A stretch of DNA of 64,000 nt. It comes from Pithys albifrons albifrons. Taxonomy: Eukaryota; Chordata; Aves; Passeriformes; Thamnophilidae. Below, piece by piece: positions 49,102 through 59,534 of the stretch. A program made the position numbers and the translations under genes. The stretch is from NCBI RefSeq assembly GCF_047495875.1, contig NC_092461.1, forward strand, positions 96,044,431 through 96,108,430, written 5' to 3'. The notes below the pieces were generated by a model. That model saw only the letters and a program-made list of their open reading frames with translations, was not told where the DNA came from and ran no database searches. Numbering within the stretch: position 1 is the first letter of the stretch; each line of letters begins with the position of its first letter.

Positions 49102-51028
49102 GCAATGTGAAAATTTTCAGGATGTTCTAAGGTATTTCAGTCATGGTCTCTGAAAACAAAATAATACATTTAAGAAAAGCCACAGTTGTTGTGGAAGTAA
49201 GAATGATGTAGAGAAACTGAAGACCTTGGAGGGGAAAAAAGTGAAATTCCATGCAATGCTTTAATATATAGTTTACAGGAGACAAGCTATTGTTCTTGCA
49301 TCCTCCTTCACTCACTGGCATTGAGGTAAAAGAGTTTATGTTTTCTTTAGCTTTGATTAATTGCTCTTTTTCAAAGTTATGAATACCTCTTGTAAATCAT
49401 ATAAATGAATAAAGGAAATCAGTTTGAAGAAAAAAGATTAAGTTTACATCCAGTACAAATATCTTGAAGAAATTAGTCTCTGTAAAGTAAGAAGATAAGG
49501 ACTACTCAAATTTTGGATCCATTTCTGCTATGAATGCCTTAAGTCTGTAAGGAAACGGCTCCTCTCCTTACCCTGCTAGTCCTGCTTATGTAATTTTAAC
49601 TAACACTGCAGTCACCTAAGTTATCTCACCAATTTTCTCTTATTCTATTTACAGCAAAGCAATTTTGTGGATTTATCCACTATTTTCTGCCTTCTTTCTT
49701 CCATGTTGTAAGTGATCTGTAATGCTGACAGCATTGTTAATATGATAATGGTTTTTTTTGACAGCATTGTTAATATTTTAAGACAGAAAAAGCTGACAGA
49801 ATAGTGTGTTGGGAAGGTTAGTTTTTGGAAAATTTGGGTAATATCTTGTAATCAACCTTCTTAGGAAATAGTGTCTTTGTTATATTTTATTAGATGATAA
49901 TTCACTATCACCTTCAGAAATAAGTACCTTAAGGAACTGGTGTGGGTTTTTGTAATTCTGTATGTTAAAGGTAGAAATCTCAAGTTTAGTAAAGTTTTTG
50001 CTAAATATGGGTTAAAATGTGGTTCTTCCTTTTCCACTAGACTGTTATGCATAGCCAAAATACTTAGTTGTGCATGTCTGAAGTAGCTGAATTCTAACTA
50101 ATTTCTAACAGCAGGCATGGCCCATGAAAAGCTGGGCTTATTACTGTTCTGTAAGTATCTATTTGCTTCCTTGTCTTTCAGAAACTCCTGAAAGTCACTA
50201 GACCACTGATTTCTAAAAAACTTTGCCTAGACAAACTATTTTACCTACTTAGTGCACAGCAGTGTAACAAACAATGATTTAAGAAATTGCAATAGAAAGT
50301 AACCAATTTGAGCTTATTTCTGGATTCTCCAGCAAATGAGAGAAGTAAATCTATCAAAAGGAGGTACAATTAACAAGGGGGTAAAAACCTCTGCCTGCAG
50401 ACAAAAATGAAAATGTCACACATATTTAATCATATATTTAATAATATATTTAATAATTTAATACAGAAAACATTAAAGATTTTTTTTCCTCATGTATTAC
50501 AAGAAGGTTTTAGCTGTTTAGGAAAACCAAATATACAAAGAGCTATAAGGAGGCGTCAATCATTTAATTCATTTTTTTATATTTATAATGTACTTCAGGA
50601 TAAACTCTAAAATTTTAGTGTCAAAAACATGTCTGGCATTTAAGTATTACATACAGGAAAGCCAGTGAAATGTAAGAAATTTCAGGAGCCTAGCAGATCA
50701 ATGATGTGTATAGTAATTATGGTGAAGTGCTTCTCAAAACACTCCAAGCAGCTTTATATTCATGCTAGGCAGAGAAACTGAACCAGGCAAACAAATCAGG
50801 CAAATCACCATATCCTTGATCAGACAAAACTCTTTGAAGATTGAAATGTGACTGCTGTATTATTTTTTCAATAATCATTTATTAGAAAGCTGCATCGGCC
50901 TTCTTCTCTGCGGGTCTCCTAGAATAAATATCACAATTAGATGTGGTAGGATGAGTTTACAGAAATTTGATGTCACACAGAATGCTTTGCCTTCCCATTA
51001 GGATGTCAGAAATTGATCAGAAGGGAAG
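49102..51028. other. Gene-free AT-rich segment
   Basis: No gene or mobile element recognised. Small direct repeats occur: GACAGCATTGTTAATAT twice near 49728-49776, and an ATATTTAATAAT-type run at 50423-50462. Confidence 0.5.
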
Positions 51029-51656
51029 TGTGCTGGTTTAAAGGCGAACCAGCAGGGGAAATGAACTCACCACGAGAGAGAGATTATAAGTCAGACCTCA
51101 AATTTAATAATAATATTACAATAAAAACACTGACACAGAGAGGAAATTGCTTTCAACTCACAAAACCCAGCAGTATAACCCAGTGTCCTGGGGCACAAAC
51201 CCAAGGGGGTTTGTTTGCCCTTGTGCTGAGACCTCTGTGGCTCCCCCAAGTCCAGAGTAAAAGGAAATGAAAGACCTGTTGGTGCAGGCAAGGGCTGTGG
51301 TCTGGGCGAGAGTGGTGATCTCCTCCTGTCAAGGTCCTGCTGCTGCTCTGGATCCGACGAGAAGTTCCCGAGGTCTTCTTATCCACCACTTATGTACCCT
51401 CAGGGAGCACCCAGTCCCTCCCCCTGGGCAGGGACTCTCACAATGGGTGATTAACTCTGGGAGCCAGGGGGTATTGAACTGTTGATGGCCCATTAGCAGC
51501 TCCACCCTCTCAGGCTGAGTGTGAAGGTGATAATGACTCCCTGGGCAGCTGCTGCTAATGGCCCATTGTCCTTGGGGAATGAATAGAGGGGGTAGAATAC
51601 ACAGCTTTGATCACCCTTACACAGTGTCAGCTGGTCCCTCCTGCTCAACTAGGACA
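51029..51656 (-). mobile_element. Solo LTR, family E/F, copy 2, reverse
   Basis: Plus-strand limits are TGTGCTGGTTTAAAGGCGAA and CAACTAGGACA, with a perfect 5-bp duplication GGAAG (51024-51028, 51657-51661). The 628-bp sequence is the reverse complement of the 12441-13067 LTR with scattered substitutions. The TATA-like CTTATGTACC (reverse TACATAAG) lies near 51390-51397. No internal sequence is attached. This copy fixes the true family ends, TGTCCTAG...CCAGCACA. Confidence 0.9.
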
Positions 51657-52357
51657 GGAAGACTAGAATTTCTTATAAGAGTTTATCTAGTGGCATGGAA
51701 GAAAAAGTGAATTGCTCCACATAGTGAACCTTTTGTGGTCAGTATTTTCTAACAAGGGAAGAAAGACCAAGAATATATGAGAAAACAGCAAGTTCTAATA
51801 GATTGCTTTTTCTGCTCATCTTTCCTCTTTTCTGGTTGGTTTTGGGGGTTTTTTTGGTGATTTTTTTCCCATGAAAATGTATTCAGAATATCTTCAAATT
51901 AATTTTCAAGTGTAAGGCTTCTCACACTCTACTGCTTTATAATCTTTTTTCTTGATCTTCTTATATTGATGTTTTCAGATGAAGCTTCCAAAATTGCTAC
52001 ATTTCACCATTCTCTATATTCCTCCTTAAAAAATGAAAAAAAAAGGAAAAAAAATAAGATCTCTATTACTTACTAGCTATTAATAAGTTAAAAAAAGTAA
52101 CATAATTGGTGATGTTGTATCTGCTTTGAAACACATTAGCACTAGGCTGAGCAGATGATTGTTATGCAATTAAGATTGTTATGCTTGAATTTAGTAAGTG
52201 AATATAAATTAAACCAAATGAAAAAGAAAAATGTTTGGATGTATTGCTGAGACCTCGATTGATAAGATGAACTAATGGAATTCACAATTTTTTTCTGCTG
52301 TCACTTTCTAAGAGAATTTTCATTATGTACCTGAATTCTCCCCATCTTTCCCCTCTC

Positions 52358-52468
52358 CCCACCAAAAAAAACCCCAAAAAACACCAACCAAACACCCCAA
52401 CAAACAAACAAACACCCCGCCAACCCTCGACCCTCAAAAAACAACAAAAAAAACCAACAATTATAATA
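52358..52468. repeat. A/C-rich low-complexity tract
   Basis: CCAAAAAAC, CAAACACCCC and CAACAAAC blocks over about 110 bp. The Phe/Gly-rich reverse frame across it is an artefact. Confidence 0.85.
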
Positions 52469-52961
52469 TAACCTCAGAACCTGGGGGAAAAAAAAACAAC
52501 TCAGAGGGTTCCCCATCATGGCAAGACATTTTCCTGTTCTTCCCCACCAGACTCCTGTTAAATGAAAGCTTCCTGCAAACACTTCTATGTATAATGATTC
52601 CAGCCATAGTCAGGATAATGAAATTCTTGCAGTTCAGTTAACCAGGTTTCACTGCTCCTGCAAGTTCTTCAGTTTTAGCCTGTGAAAGAAATCACAAGGC
52701 GGGGCTGTCGCAGAACTTGCCTGCCAATCCAAAGATCTCTATATAACCATCAGTTGGAACTGCTGTAGTCATTTATTTCAATGACAATTTCCCTAAATAT
52801 AGTTTCATAGGAAAAATACCAAATAGCTGGTCTCTAAAAAAGTTGTTAGTTTGGGAAATGCTCTCTAAAGAGGGAACAGAGTTGAAAAATTGAGGGAACG
52901 TTTTTGAAGAATTTGAAGGTTTTCTTATAGAGAATTAGATTAACAGAATTTTATGTCTAAG

Positions 52962-53551
52962 TGTTATAGTTTGAGCTGGCAAAATGCCAGCTGCCTGGTA
53001 CCCAGTCAAAAAGTCCACTCCCAGAGCAGGAGAGTGAGGGAAAACAGCAGAAACGAGGCTTTAGACACAGTGAGGTTTTTATATTTATACAGAGAAGAGG
53101 AGAGCTTAACACAGAATATGAAATAGCACATAGTGACAGCAAACAACAACAGGCTCACCGAGGTCGCCCCACCTAACAGGTGAAACTCCAAACCAACCAA
53201 ACCCCCTCCCCAAAGGAAACCTCCCAGCAAGAGGGAAAGAGAAATTAACAGGAATGTGCTCACGTCCCCGGCTAAACAGACGTGCCGACCGGCAGCAGGG
53301 CCTGATATCAGCAGTCAGGGAGCAGGAACCGTCCTGGTCAGAAGCAGGGACCGAAGAGAGCAGAGACTCCTCCCACCTTGCTTGTTATACTCCCCGACAC
53401 TTCCTGATGATGTCAGATGATATGAAATACCTCTTTGGCTGCTTAAGTCAGATGATACCTGTCCCCTCGAATCTGTGTCACAACCTTTGAGGCTTGCTAA
53501 AAACTGAGGCCTAAATGGGGACCTATGCTGACTAAAGCCAAAACTACTCCA
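52962..53551 (-). mobile_element. Solo LTR D (ERVL-like, 5-bp TSD), reverse
   Basis: Plus-strand limits TGTTATAGTTTGAGCTGG and ACTACTCCA, with a perfect 5-bp duplication CTAAG (52957-52961, 53552-53556). The low-coordinate end shares GAGCTGGCAAAATGCCA with LTR C read in reverse, so C and D are related. On the reverse strand GAGTATAAC (near 53381-53392) is a TATA candidate. The block TGATGTCAGATGATATGAAATA (plus-strand 53407-53428) corresponds to the TGATGTCAT/GGTATGGAATA block of related LTRs. Length 590 bp, no interior. Confidence 0.88.
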
Positions 53552-53712
53552 CTAAGCAAGTTAATTCTGTCCCTACTACTCTGTGAGAATGAAGTTGCTG
53601 TAAGTAACTGAGATTTGTATGCAGAACACTCGTAATTTCAAGACCTTCCTTCAGCAGTTTTTTAGTTCAGCTTACCTGACTTCGTCTACAATAGGAAGCT
53701 GACTGTTTTGAA

Positions 53713-53842
53713 TCAGAGAATCCCAGAATGGCTTAGGTTGGAAAGGACCTTAAGGACCAGATGGTTCCAACCCCCCTGCCATGGGCAGGGACACCTTCCA
53801 CTAGATGCTGCTGCTCAGACCCCCATCCAGTCTGGACTTGAA
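53713..53842 (-). mobile_element. CR1 LINE 3' end, short reverse fragment
   Basis: AATCAGAGAATCCCAGAATG, GGTTGGAAAGGACCTTAAGG, CCCCCCTGCCATGGGCAGGG and ACACCTTCCACTAGATG are the signature reverse-complement CR1 3' end. It stops after about 130 bp (5' truncation). Confidence 0.9.
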
Positions 53843-54054
53843 TCATCTTGGTTATCTTGTGAATCAGCCAAAAAGAAAGAACAAGCAAAACACTATATTC
53901 AGCTTTTTCAGGAAGTATAGATGATGAATGCAGTATTATGACCCTTTCTTTAAGTTTACTGTACCAAGAGAGTTTCATATCCACATCATTCTGTATGATC
54001 TGCTGTGCTCAGTTAAAACAAATGTAGTATCATGCAAATATCTCAGGTTAGTGA

Positions 54055-54563
54055 AGGAAAATACTGTGTCCAGTTCTGGGCTTGTCGGTACAAGAAAGTT
54101 GGAGTTCCTGAAGTGAGTCCAGCAGAGATGGTTAAGGGACTGGACTTCTCACTTACAAGGAAAGGCTAGACCCATTCAGCCTCAAGAAGAGGGGACCTTA
54201 ATCGATATGAAGCCGAGGTGCCATGAAGATGGGGCCAGGGTTTTCTTGGTGGTGCCGAGCAATAGGACACAAGGCAACCAGCAGAAACTGATGCACAGGA
54301 TGTTCTACTTGAATGTGAGGAAGAACTTTACTGTGTGAAAGATTGAGCACTGGAACAGATTGCCCAGAGATGTGGAGAGTCCCTCACTGAAAATATTCAA
54401 GATTGTCCACAGACATTGTGGAGCCTCCCTCACTAGATATATTCAAAAACTGTCTGGACACAATCCTGTGCAATGTGCTGTAGGACAACATGAGCAGGGA
54501 AGTTAGACCAGATGATCCCTGTAGTCCCTTTCAACCTGACCCATTCTCTAATTCTGTAACTAT
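54055..54563 (+). mobile_element. CR1 LINE 3' fragment, forward
   Basis: Landmarks in CR1 order are TGTGTCCAGTTCTGGGCTTG, GTCCAGCAGAGATGG, CAATAGGACACAAGGCAACC, GAACAGATTGCCCAGAGATG, GACCAGATGATCCCTGTAGT and CCATTCTCTAATTCTGTAA. About 510 bp, 5'-truncated. A duplicated-looking block (GTCCACAGA...GGAGCCTCCCTCACTAGATATATTC) near 54405-54445 repeats the preceding CTCACTGAAAATATTC block. Confidence 0.85.
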
Positions 54564-56797
54564 CGGTAACTATTCATAATTTCAGAAATTGAGTTCTATC
54601 TTTCAAATAATACTTTCCACACCTTAAAGTTTAAGACAATGAGAAGTACTCCTCTGTGGCGATCACACTGGGGATTTAGTTTTCTGTTATGCCATTTCTA
54701 AATTTTCCTTCTTTGCTGCTCTGTTTCAGTGTCTCAAGACCAAAATACTCTGTCAGGTAGGAACATACTGAGGAATACCAGTTATTGAGGAAAGATTGAG
54801 AAATTTAGGTTATTAAGTTTACCTGTGAGACTCAAAACCATAAAAACTCAGGGCTCTGTTCATTGGATTGTATGACAAACTTATATTTGAAAACAGATAT
54901 ACCTAAACAGTTGAAATTCTTTATAGAGGTGTGTGGGTTCTACTTTACATTATAGGGAATTTTTTTATTTGCTCAGTCTGCTTTTCTTTGTTTTGTGTCA
55001 TTGTGGTTTTTGAGGTGTTTTTGGCATAATATAGTAAAAAGGCATTTAATTTTTACTAGATATCTCACACAGATCATCAAAAAGCAGACTCTGACAGTAT
55101 AACTATATATTAAATATAATCCAACACAAATTTGAAGTATCTTAGAAAATGTTTTTAAGCAATCGATTATACTCCAGGTAAATTATTTGTTTACAGAGTT
55201 AAGATTTTACAGACATCATCCATTTTAAATTATTTTGGTCAACTGTTTAGAGGAATAGACAGGAAATAAGCAAATATAATTTAATAAAACATTCTCTACT
55301 GCAGCACCTTAGAACTAATTTTTGTTGTTGTTGTTTTTTGCTACAAAACATTTTGGCAACATTTTGAGAAATATTTTTAATTTTTTTTATAGAAATCAAT
55401 AGGTATTCACTACAGAAGAGTAGATTTCCAGTGATTGTTTCAGTTTAGCCTGTTTATTCTTTCACCTACAACAATGTCCTTACTGTTATTAAACAAAAAA
55501 TATCATCTCCTTTTATAAAGAAAAAATAGTTTATCAAAGACTTACTTATATTTTATGGTTAAATTTTATTTTTCTAAATTGCTGTCCATATAGGAATCAG
55601 TTTTCTAATATTCTACCAATATTTTTATGTACTTCTTCACCCTCAGCATGTCCATATGACTATATTGATCTGGTTTTAATTATATTAATATCGTTTAAGT
55701 TAAATTGGCCACTAATTCTGCATCTCTTTTGGAAACATTGCCTCTAATTCCAGAACGATATTTATTACCAAAAATATTTTGCAGTGCTTGGTCAGTGAGA
55801 CAACGAACTAAGAAAGAATTAAAAAAAAAAAATGTCCTCACAACTCCAAAAAATACGATTGTGAGGAGCAAAGATTTTATTTCTTGGCATATGCTTTATA
55901 CTTCTTAAAAGTAGGTCCCCATTTAAATTGAAATTACTATATTTAGATTGCTTCTAGGCCAAAAAATATAAGAAACAGATTATAAAAGCAGACAAAAATA
56001 ATCTCTTCTGTTCCTTTGTCCACCTCTTTGTCATCCACTCACATAAGCAGAAAAGTGAAGAAATATTTGTTTACACTCAGATATTATTGATATTTTTGAG
56101 GGTCTCTTAACCCAAAATCTAAACTGTTTCAGGATATAGACCTTTTTTTATTGGTGCATGAAAAATGAGGAGAAAAATTATCCTTGGAACAATAGCTGTT
56201 TTGAGAGTAACCTGAAAAATCTTTGAAAATCAGTATTTCCAAATAATGATACCTCAAACATTATCAGAAAGTAAAACACTTTTGAGCATGACATTTTACA
56301 GAAATAAATGAAGAGTTGTTACTTTTTTACTGCATTAAATTACTTTTCTAATTTTCAGGTTTTCCTTGAATAGCTGTCACCAGAAAGACAAAACTGGTTG
56401 TAAAATGCTCATCATCACTGGATGGTTTTTTGAAGCATATTGATCTAATGAAGATCAGGTTCATGGCTGCTTCAGGAAATCAAAAATTCAGTTGATTTTC
56501 TTGTATAAGACACAGTTTGTGGCTTGATATAAATGCACAAGTGTTGTTCCTCAATGGGTAGGATGCATACACTTTGAAAATTTTGTTCTCCAACTGTTTT
56601 CTGCATTAAAATATTATACCTTACATAAAAAAATTTACAAAGTTTCAGTTTGACATTAATCAGAAATGTAGTAGACCTTTCTACTCAATTGACCGTATGT
56701 AACATCATATACTTTTTAGTACTGTGGTGTAACATTAATCTTTATTGTTAGAAAATACATATTCTCAAAAACCACTGTGGTGTATAATACAAAGTAT
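54564..56797. other. Gene-free AT-rich segment
   Basis: No gene or mobile element recognised. There are T-rich runs near 54960-55030 and 55320-55390. Confidence 0.5.
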
Positions 56798-57111
56798 GTG
56801 TGTGTGTGGCTCGGCTTCGCGAATGAAGATTTGGGCAGGGCTGTCCCCACGTGGGTGTGCCCTTCCAGCCTGCGCAGTGGATTTCAGGTGAGGCTCAGCG
56901 TGCACAGAACTGGCCCCACCGTTTAAATCCTGAGGTTCATCTGCCACGGCCGAGTGAGCTTGGACGGTGCCAGTGAAGTCCTCAGGACTAGAACCTACAG
57001 CACCCGGCATTTCCCAGGAGGTCTCCCATCCAAGTACTAATCCGGGGCTGACCCTGCTTAGCTTTCGAGATCTGACGGGATCGGATGTCAGGGAGGCATT
57101 TAACTGCCTAC
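56798..57111 (-). mobile_element. 5S rRNA-headed SINE-like element
   Basis: A 314-bp reverse-strand element flanked by the perfect 10-bp direct repeat TACAAAGTAT (56788-56797 and 57112-57121). On its own strand it starts at the 5' end of a full-length 5S rRNA-like module (57111-56992). A body of about 190 nt shared with the 33796-34144 element follows. It ends in CTTCATTCGCGAAGCCGAGCC and a (CA)n tail. It keeps many CpG sites, so it is probably the younger copy. It lacks the tRNA-Gln-like head of the other copy, yet its 5' end coincides with the 5S start, so it looks complete rather than truncated. SINEs with 5S heads are an established class (SINE3) in fishes. I cannot name this bird element. 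Confidence 0.82.
56992..57111 (-). pseudogene. Near-full-length 5S rRNA-like module
   Basis: On the reverse strand, about 120 nt end in GGGTGCTGTAGG, contain the C box TTGGATGGGAGACC (plus-strand 57020-57033) and the A-box block AGCTAAGCAGGGTCAGCCCC (plus-strand 57045-57064), and have a GATCCCGTCAGATCTCG segment. These match vertebrate 5S rRNA. The first 25 nt or so are diverged (GGCAGTTAAATGCCTCCCTGAC). All three internal promoter boxes look present. It is a SINE head, not a functional 5S gene: the stem ends do not match and the sequence runs straight into the SINE body with no terminator T run. Confidence 0.82.
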
Positions 57112-57197
57112 TACAAAGTATATTTCAGATTGATTCATCTTTTACCATAATCTGTTCCTTTGGGTTTACTGACACTGTGAATATATGTACTTCATCT

Positions 57198-57772
57198 TGA
57201 TGCCATGAATGACCCTTCCCCCCAAAAACAGGACTTCGAGCCACGTTAGTGTAGGATAAGATAAAAAGTAAAGGTCCTTTAATAACACAGGGCCTACAGC
57301 CCACAGGAATACAGGATGACATGCATGTGCCTCAGTTCTTGTTTCCATGGCTTTTACAATAAGATCCCTCCAATCATTGCTTTACACATTTCTCTGTCCA
57401 GCCCAGTCCCACCCCTGGACCAACGTCCTGGAATTGGGTCTGGGGTCGTCAAGACCCTCTGTCTTCATCAACTCTTCTTCCTCAGGCAAACAAAGGTCTC
57501 TTGGAGTTCATCCAATTCTGGCTTTTGGGTCACTCTGACCTATGTTTATGTTTCATTCTGTAGGCCTTCTGATATCCTTCAGCTCTTTACCTTGGAAAGG
57601 AGTCTAAACAAGATTAATTAACTAAAGGAATTTGAGCTCCCTGTTCTGGGACAGGGGTAGTGATAGAAAGGCATTAAACTGTTAGAAATATTAACCCTCT
57701 AAAAATCTACAACTACTGTGTTCCTAAAATCTACAAAATGTGAAAATCAGAACAAAAACCCCTTTGGCATCA
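57198..57772 (-). mobile_element. Solo LTR (class I-like, 4-bp TSD), reverse
   Basis: Plus-strand TGATGCCA at 57198-57205 and TGGCATCA at 57765-57772 are perfect 8-bp inverted terminal repeats. The flanks are ATCT on both sides (57194-57197 and 57773-57776), a 4-bp duplication. On the reverse strand ATTAAA (plus-strand TTTAAT near 57278-57283) is a polyadenylation signal candidate close to the 3' end. A 4-bp duplication fits class I (gamma-like) integrases by family knowledge. The 575-bp element carries no interior. Frames of up to 101 codons inside it have no recognised domain. Confidence 0.85.
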
Positions 57773-58806
57773 ATCTTCAGAGCCTAATATTAATTTATAT
57801 CATATAAACTGAATTTGCGTAAAAGATACAAAATAAAGTAATTAAAATATTTTATGTACACAGTTCCTTACAAAATATATTGCATGTCCCTTAAATTTCT
57901 TCATCATAAATAAATCTTTTATACCACAACTGCGAAACAGAAACTTGTCTCTAATCTTAACCACTACATATCGTGTTCTGAGCTTTCAGTCTTACCGGTA
58001 CACTTTATTTAGACAATACAGAAACTAACTCTGTATTTCAATTGTATTCAATAACAGATAAATACACATCTTTTCTGATTTTATTTTCAATGCTACATAC
58101 TCATATAAACCTTGGTGAAATTTATAAATCAGTCTACCAAGTGAAAGTAGCATCATTTTCCACTTTGCACTTATTGCATACATGTTTAAGTGATCATAAG
58201 GGGACTGCACTGTGAAGAATCTGGTTATTGCTCTTTAAAAACAATATTTTTATCAAAATATTATGTAATAATCACTTCTGAGGATATGGAAGTCATCTCT
58301 GCTGCCCAAGATGTGTGAATACTTAATGTTTAACAGGAAGTAGCAAAGCACCTATAATTAAGGGTAAGGTCAATTCTGTACGAAATCCAAATTCTCTTCA
58401 GTCTCTGGAATGATAATTAAAGTACAAAAAACATAATGAAAATTTCAAGTTCAAGGCATTGATGCCTAATCCTGTAAAAGACTTTCAAAACAAAATTAGT
58501 GAAGATAGATAGATGATATAGTCCCTTTATTAGAAGCTTCCAGGTGCACAATAAAAGTACATGCACGTGTATCAGCCAGAAGTTACAGGTTTTGCAACTT
58601 TCAGTAATTAACGTAGTTGATAACCACAACCAACCCATGATACCATTTTCCCCTGGTGCCCATCCTCAGAACTCCTCAGAACTGCCCATTGGATCCCCTT
58701 CAAGGGCTCTGAGCTTACTCTCCTGTTTTGACTATGAACTATCTACTTCTCTCAGTTGAAGTTCTTGCAGATGTTCTTCAAAACAGTGTGTCTCCTTGGT
58801 AATGTG
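57773..58806. other. Gene-free AT-rich segment
   Basis: No gene or mobile element recognised. Confidence 0.5.
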
Positions 58807-59201
58807 TGTCTTATGGGTTTAGCTAGGTAGGCCTAAAATTTAGGCTTTAAAGTTCAGACTAGGCCTGGGATTGTCAGCTGACTTAAACTGGCCTGGGCTA
58901 GCTAACAGCTCACTTCTTCTAGCCAGTAATGTTGTATTCCATACCATATTACATCATTCCAAAAGGGGTAAAATCCAGTGTGTGAGAGTGGCTTAGTCAG
59001 TTCCATGTGTCTGGAGTAGAGACAGGACCTGCTAGAGTTGGTTTGCTGTGCTAGGCCGTGCTCCGGTGGCTGCTGCTACTTGCATTTTGTTTGAGTTTCA
59101 GAGAAGTAGAAACATTCTGTTGTTACTCTTTCTGTTTCTTGCTAGGTGTCTTTTAGAGTACTTATAGATCTAGAGTAATAGACTTTGTATTGTTTTATGT
59201 G

Positions 59202-59235
<34 letters not shown>

Positions 59236-59324
59236 TATATATATATACATATATACATATATATACATATATATATACACACACATATATATATACATAT
59301 ATACATATATATACATATATATAT

Positions 59325-59357
<33 letters not shown>

Positions 59358-59534
59358 AAAAACTTGTGTAAGTGTGTGTTATATTGCAGTTTTCTCTTAA
59401 TTTTCTCTTCTCTGTATAAATACATATAGTTAGTTTCAGCATAAACCTAGTTTGTTTTTTTTTCCTCCTCTCACTCTTCTTCCCTTTTCACTCTATCTTG
59501 GACAGTTGGCATTTTGCCAGCTCAGCCCAAGACA
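58807..59534 (+). mobile_element. Solo LTR C (ERVL-like), diverged, with microsatellite expansion
   Basis: Starts TGTCTTATGGGTTTAGCTAG and ends GCCCAAGACA, flanked by ATGTG (58802-58806) and ATGAG (59535-59539), a 5-bp duplication with one mismatch. The first 200 bp align with LTR A/B, including GTATTCCATACCATATTACATC. The 3' end aligns with the end of LTR D (GCCAGCTCAGCCCAAGACA). Length 728 bp, longer than its relatives mainly because of a TA/CA repeat of about 160 bp at 59198-59359. No interior. Confidence 0.85.
59198..59359. repeat. (TA)n/(CA)n compound microsatellite with higher-order duplication
   Basis: Alternating (TA)n, (CA)n and (TACATA)n runs. A block of about 50 bp made of CACATATATA, TACATATATACATA and TACATATATATACAC segments occurs twice in a row (about 59231-59280 and 59281-59330). 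It lies inside LTR C. The four frames of 60-90 codons it produces are Tyr/Ile/Thr/His or Val/Cys repeats and are artefacts. Confidence 0.92.

Noticed and set aside
56992..57111. A functional 5S rRNA gene
   Set aside because: The 5' 25 nt are diverged, no T-run terminator follows, and it continues into the SINE body within a 10-bp target duplication.
59142..59442. Tyr/Ile/Cys/Val-rich frames on both strands
   Set aside because: These are translations of the TA/CA microsatellite.
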